A stretch of 64,000 nucleotides of DNA from Sediminispirochaeta smaragdinae DSM 11293 (GTDB lineage: Bacteria > Spirochaetota > Spirochaetia > DSM-16054 > Sediminispirochaetaceae). The position numbers and the translations under genes were made by a program. A model generated the notes under the pieces. It was not told where the DNA came from. It ran no database searches and saw nothing but the letters and a program-made list of their open reading frames with translations. Of this stretch, positions 62,610 to 64,000 are shown in pieces (position 1 is the stretch's first letter; every line of letters starts with the position of its first letter). Location: NCBI RefSeq assembly GCF_000143985.1, contig NC_014364.1, positions 2,356,001 through 2,420,000 of the forward strand, written 5' to 3'.

Positions 62610-63451
62610 TCCTTTACGCCTCCCATCATCAAACCTCTTACAAGAGAACGCTGAAGAAGCAACCCTATGCAGACCGGAGGAAGCGACGCCAAAACGCCCC
62701 CTGCGGCGATAAGGTTGTAATTTGATTGTCGACCAGAAGCAAGATTGGAAATCACAACCGGCAAGGTAATTGCATTTTGGCTGTTGGTATAAAGCATTGC
62801 ATAAAAATACTCATCCCATGCCATGAGAAGAGAAAGAAGTGCAACGGTACCGAGCGCCGGAAGTAAAAGCGGCAAGACAATAAGTGAAATTCGCTTGGTA
62901 AAACCTGCCCCGTCAATGATGGCGGCCTCCTCTAAGTCATAGGGAATGGTATCGATATTTTCTTTGATAAGCCAAACGCAGAAAGGAAGGATGATTGTGC
63001 AATACACAAGGGCAAGTGAAAGAGAGTTATCCAACAATCCTATTCTTGAAAGGATGCGGTATAAGGGCAGCGCATATGCGATAGGCGGCAACATAAAGGT
63101 AAAGATTGAAATCTTGAGAATGATATTCTTCTTTCCCGGATAGCGTGAAAATACCCAGGAAGCGGGAATGGTAACAAACATGGAAATAATGACCGCCGAT
63201 AATGCAGTTTTGAGACTATTTCGGAGGCCGTAGAGAAAAAGTGTGCCTCGACTGTTCAGCCCGACTATCAATAGCCTTTTATATGATGCAATATCAATTT
63301 TCTCGGGAATCCAGTGGAGGGGTTTTGTGGTGAGATCTGCAGATGAGCTCAGCGACATGATGATCAACCAGAGAAAAGGCGAAAGAATATACATCACTAA
63401 AAGGATTACGGCAGCATACTTTAAAACGATGAAAAGTCTATTGGTCCGCAT
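62606..63451 (-). CDS. Carbohydrate ABC transporter permease (MalG/CUT1-like)
   Basis: A 281-residue permease with six predicted helices. YILSPFLWLIIMSLSSSADL near the N-terminus, and the EAA loop EEAAIIDGAGFTKRISLIVLPLLLPAL in outline, identify the MalG-type CUT1 family. It pairs with the upstream MalF-type permease (9-bp gap). The binding protein should lie beyond the window. Confidence 0.93.
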   Translation of the reverse strand: MRTNRLFIVLKYAAVILLVMYILSPFLWLIIMSLSSSADLTTKPLHWIPEKIDIASYKRLLIVGLNSRGTLFLYGLRNSLKTALSAVIISMFVTIPASWVFSRYPGKKNIILKISIFTFMLPPIAYALPLYRILSRIGLLDNSLSLALVYCTIILPFCVWLIKENIDTIPYDLEEAAIIDGAGFTKRISLIVLPLLLPALGTVALLSLLMAWDEYFYAMLYTNSQNAITLPVVISNLASGRQSNYNLIAAGGVLASLPPVCIGLLLQRSLVRGLMMGGVKD

Positions 63452-63460
63452 GGTACTATC

Positions 63461-64000
63461 CTATGATGATCTTTTTGTCGTGAGTACACGAAGGTACATA
63501 CATATCAATATCATGATCAGAGCGACCATAATAATTGCAAAGGCCGCACCAGATCCCATTCGCGAATTGGTAAAAGCCTCCTGATAGACGAAAATACTTC
63601 CCGATCTTGTCTTATTTGCAGGTCCTCCCTTTGTCATAATGTAGATGATGTCGAATACCTTGACGGTTTCTATGATGCGTAAGACCAGGGCAACCTGGAG
63701 GGAAGGTATGATATGCGGCAGTGTTATATAAAAGAAACGTTGGCCGGCCCCGGCCCCATCGATCTTTGCAGCTTCGATTTGTGACAAGGGTAATGTTTGT
63801 AAGGCGGAAAGCGTGATCAAAGCCACCAAGGAAAAATTTTTCCAGACATCGGCAAACATAATCGACGGTAAAGCCCTACCTGCATTGCTAAGCCAGCTGG
63901 TGTACTCTTTCATAATGCCAAGTTGAAATAGTAGGGAGTTCAGCGCTCCATATTCGGGATTATAGATCAATCTCCACATGATGGCGTTTACCACAGTAGG
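63461..64000 (-). CDS. Carbohydrate ABC transporter permease (MalF/CUT1-like), 5' part outside window
   Basis: The C-terminal 179 residues of a CUT1 permease. The reading frame continues to the window edge (GTG at 63994 is internal). ALPSIMFADVWKNFSLVALI, the EAA loop QIEAAKIDGAGAGQRFFYIT, and the KGGPANKTRS segment are typical of MalF-type proteins. First visible gene of the operon leading to the ROK kinase, SIS protein and RpiR regulator. Confidence 0.92.
   Translation of the reverse strand, partial: PTVVNAIMWRLIYNPEYGALNSLLFQLGIMKEYTSWLSNAGRALPSIMFADVWKNFSLVALITLSALQTLPLSQIEAAKIDGAGAGQRFFYITLPHIIPSLQVALVLRIIETVKVFDIIYIMTKGGPANKTRSGSIFVYQEAFTNSRMGSGAAFAIIMVALIMILICMYLRVLTTKRSS

Noticed and set aside
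1..64000. CRISPR arrays, tRNA, rRNA and prophage genes
   Set aside because: No regularly spaced repeats, cloverleaf-like or rRNA-like sequence, and no phage structural, integrase or lysis genes were seen; this is a reading by eye, not a covariance search.

Overview
The window reads as part of the chromosome of a free-living, probably anaerobic spirochaete (Spirochaeta/Sediminispirochaeta-like). This is inferred from a TatT-TatP-TatQM TRAP transporter locus arranged as in Treponema pallidum Tp0956-0958, a long pyrophosphate-dependent phosphofructokinase, many PAS histidine kinases, and lipoproteins with relaxed lipoboxes. I see no rRNA, tRNA, CRISPR array or prophage.

Layout. (1) 1-3.5 kb is an AT-rich accessory patch: an IS481-like transposase remnant, a class A beta-lactamase, a complete IS256-family element (1255-2554, 8-bp target duplication AGCAAATT) inserted inside the beta-lactamase stop codon, and two small Cys-rich proteins. 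(2) 3.5-9.6 kb, minus strand: a compact citrate lyase operon, esterase-citD-citE-citF-citX-citG-citC. (3) 9.7-18.0 kb, minus strand: a dipeptide/oligopeptide-type ABC importer (oppABCDF-like), a CocE/NonD-type hydrolase and a LacI-type regulator. Divergent from it at 18.5-20.4 kb are a second esterase, paralogous to the first, and a second LacI-type regulator. Regions 2 and 3 together look like one catabolic unit, perhaps for an imported ester or amide whose hydrolysis yields citrate or a citrate-like acid. This is the most novel-looking arrangement here, but its substrate is unknown. (4) 20.5-33.4 kb: a sirtuin, a chemoreceptor, a PAS-LuxR regulator, three histidine kinases (one with two receiver domains), a single-domain response regulator, a TIGR04076-like protein coupled to an aldo/keto reductase, and a third LacI-type regulator. 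(5) 33.5-37.9 kb: argCJBD with a candidate ARG box and a strong terminator. (6) 37.9-47.1 kb: housekeeping and small genes (a 56-residue basic protein, yidD, udk, a LysM/degenerate LytM protein, an acyltransferase-zinc-ribbon membrane protein pair), then a five-gene overlapping operon with an ArsC-like protein, an MBL-fold protein, an acyl-CoA synthetase, DAHP synthase and a DJ-1 protein. (7) 47.2-57.2 kb: asnS, the tat TRAP genes, a YaiI-type protein, manA, a galactokinase-like kinase and pfp. (8) 57.3-64 kb: a large lipoprotein and the 3' end of an amino-sugar-type ABC importer operon with ROK kinase, SIS isomerase/deaminase and RpiR regulator.

Genes are tightly packed with many 1-10 bp overlaps, so most minus-strand blocks should be polycistronic. 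Start sites below were chosen by Shine-Dalgarno position and often differ from the longest reading frame. Composition judgements were made by eye.
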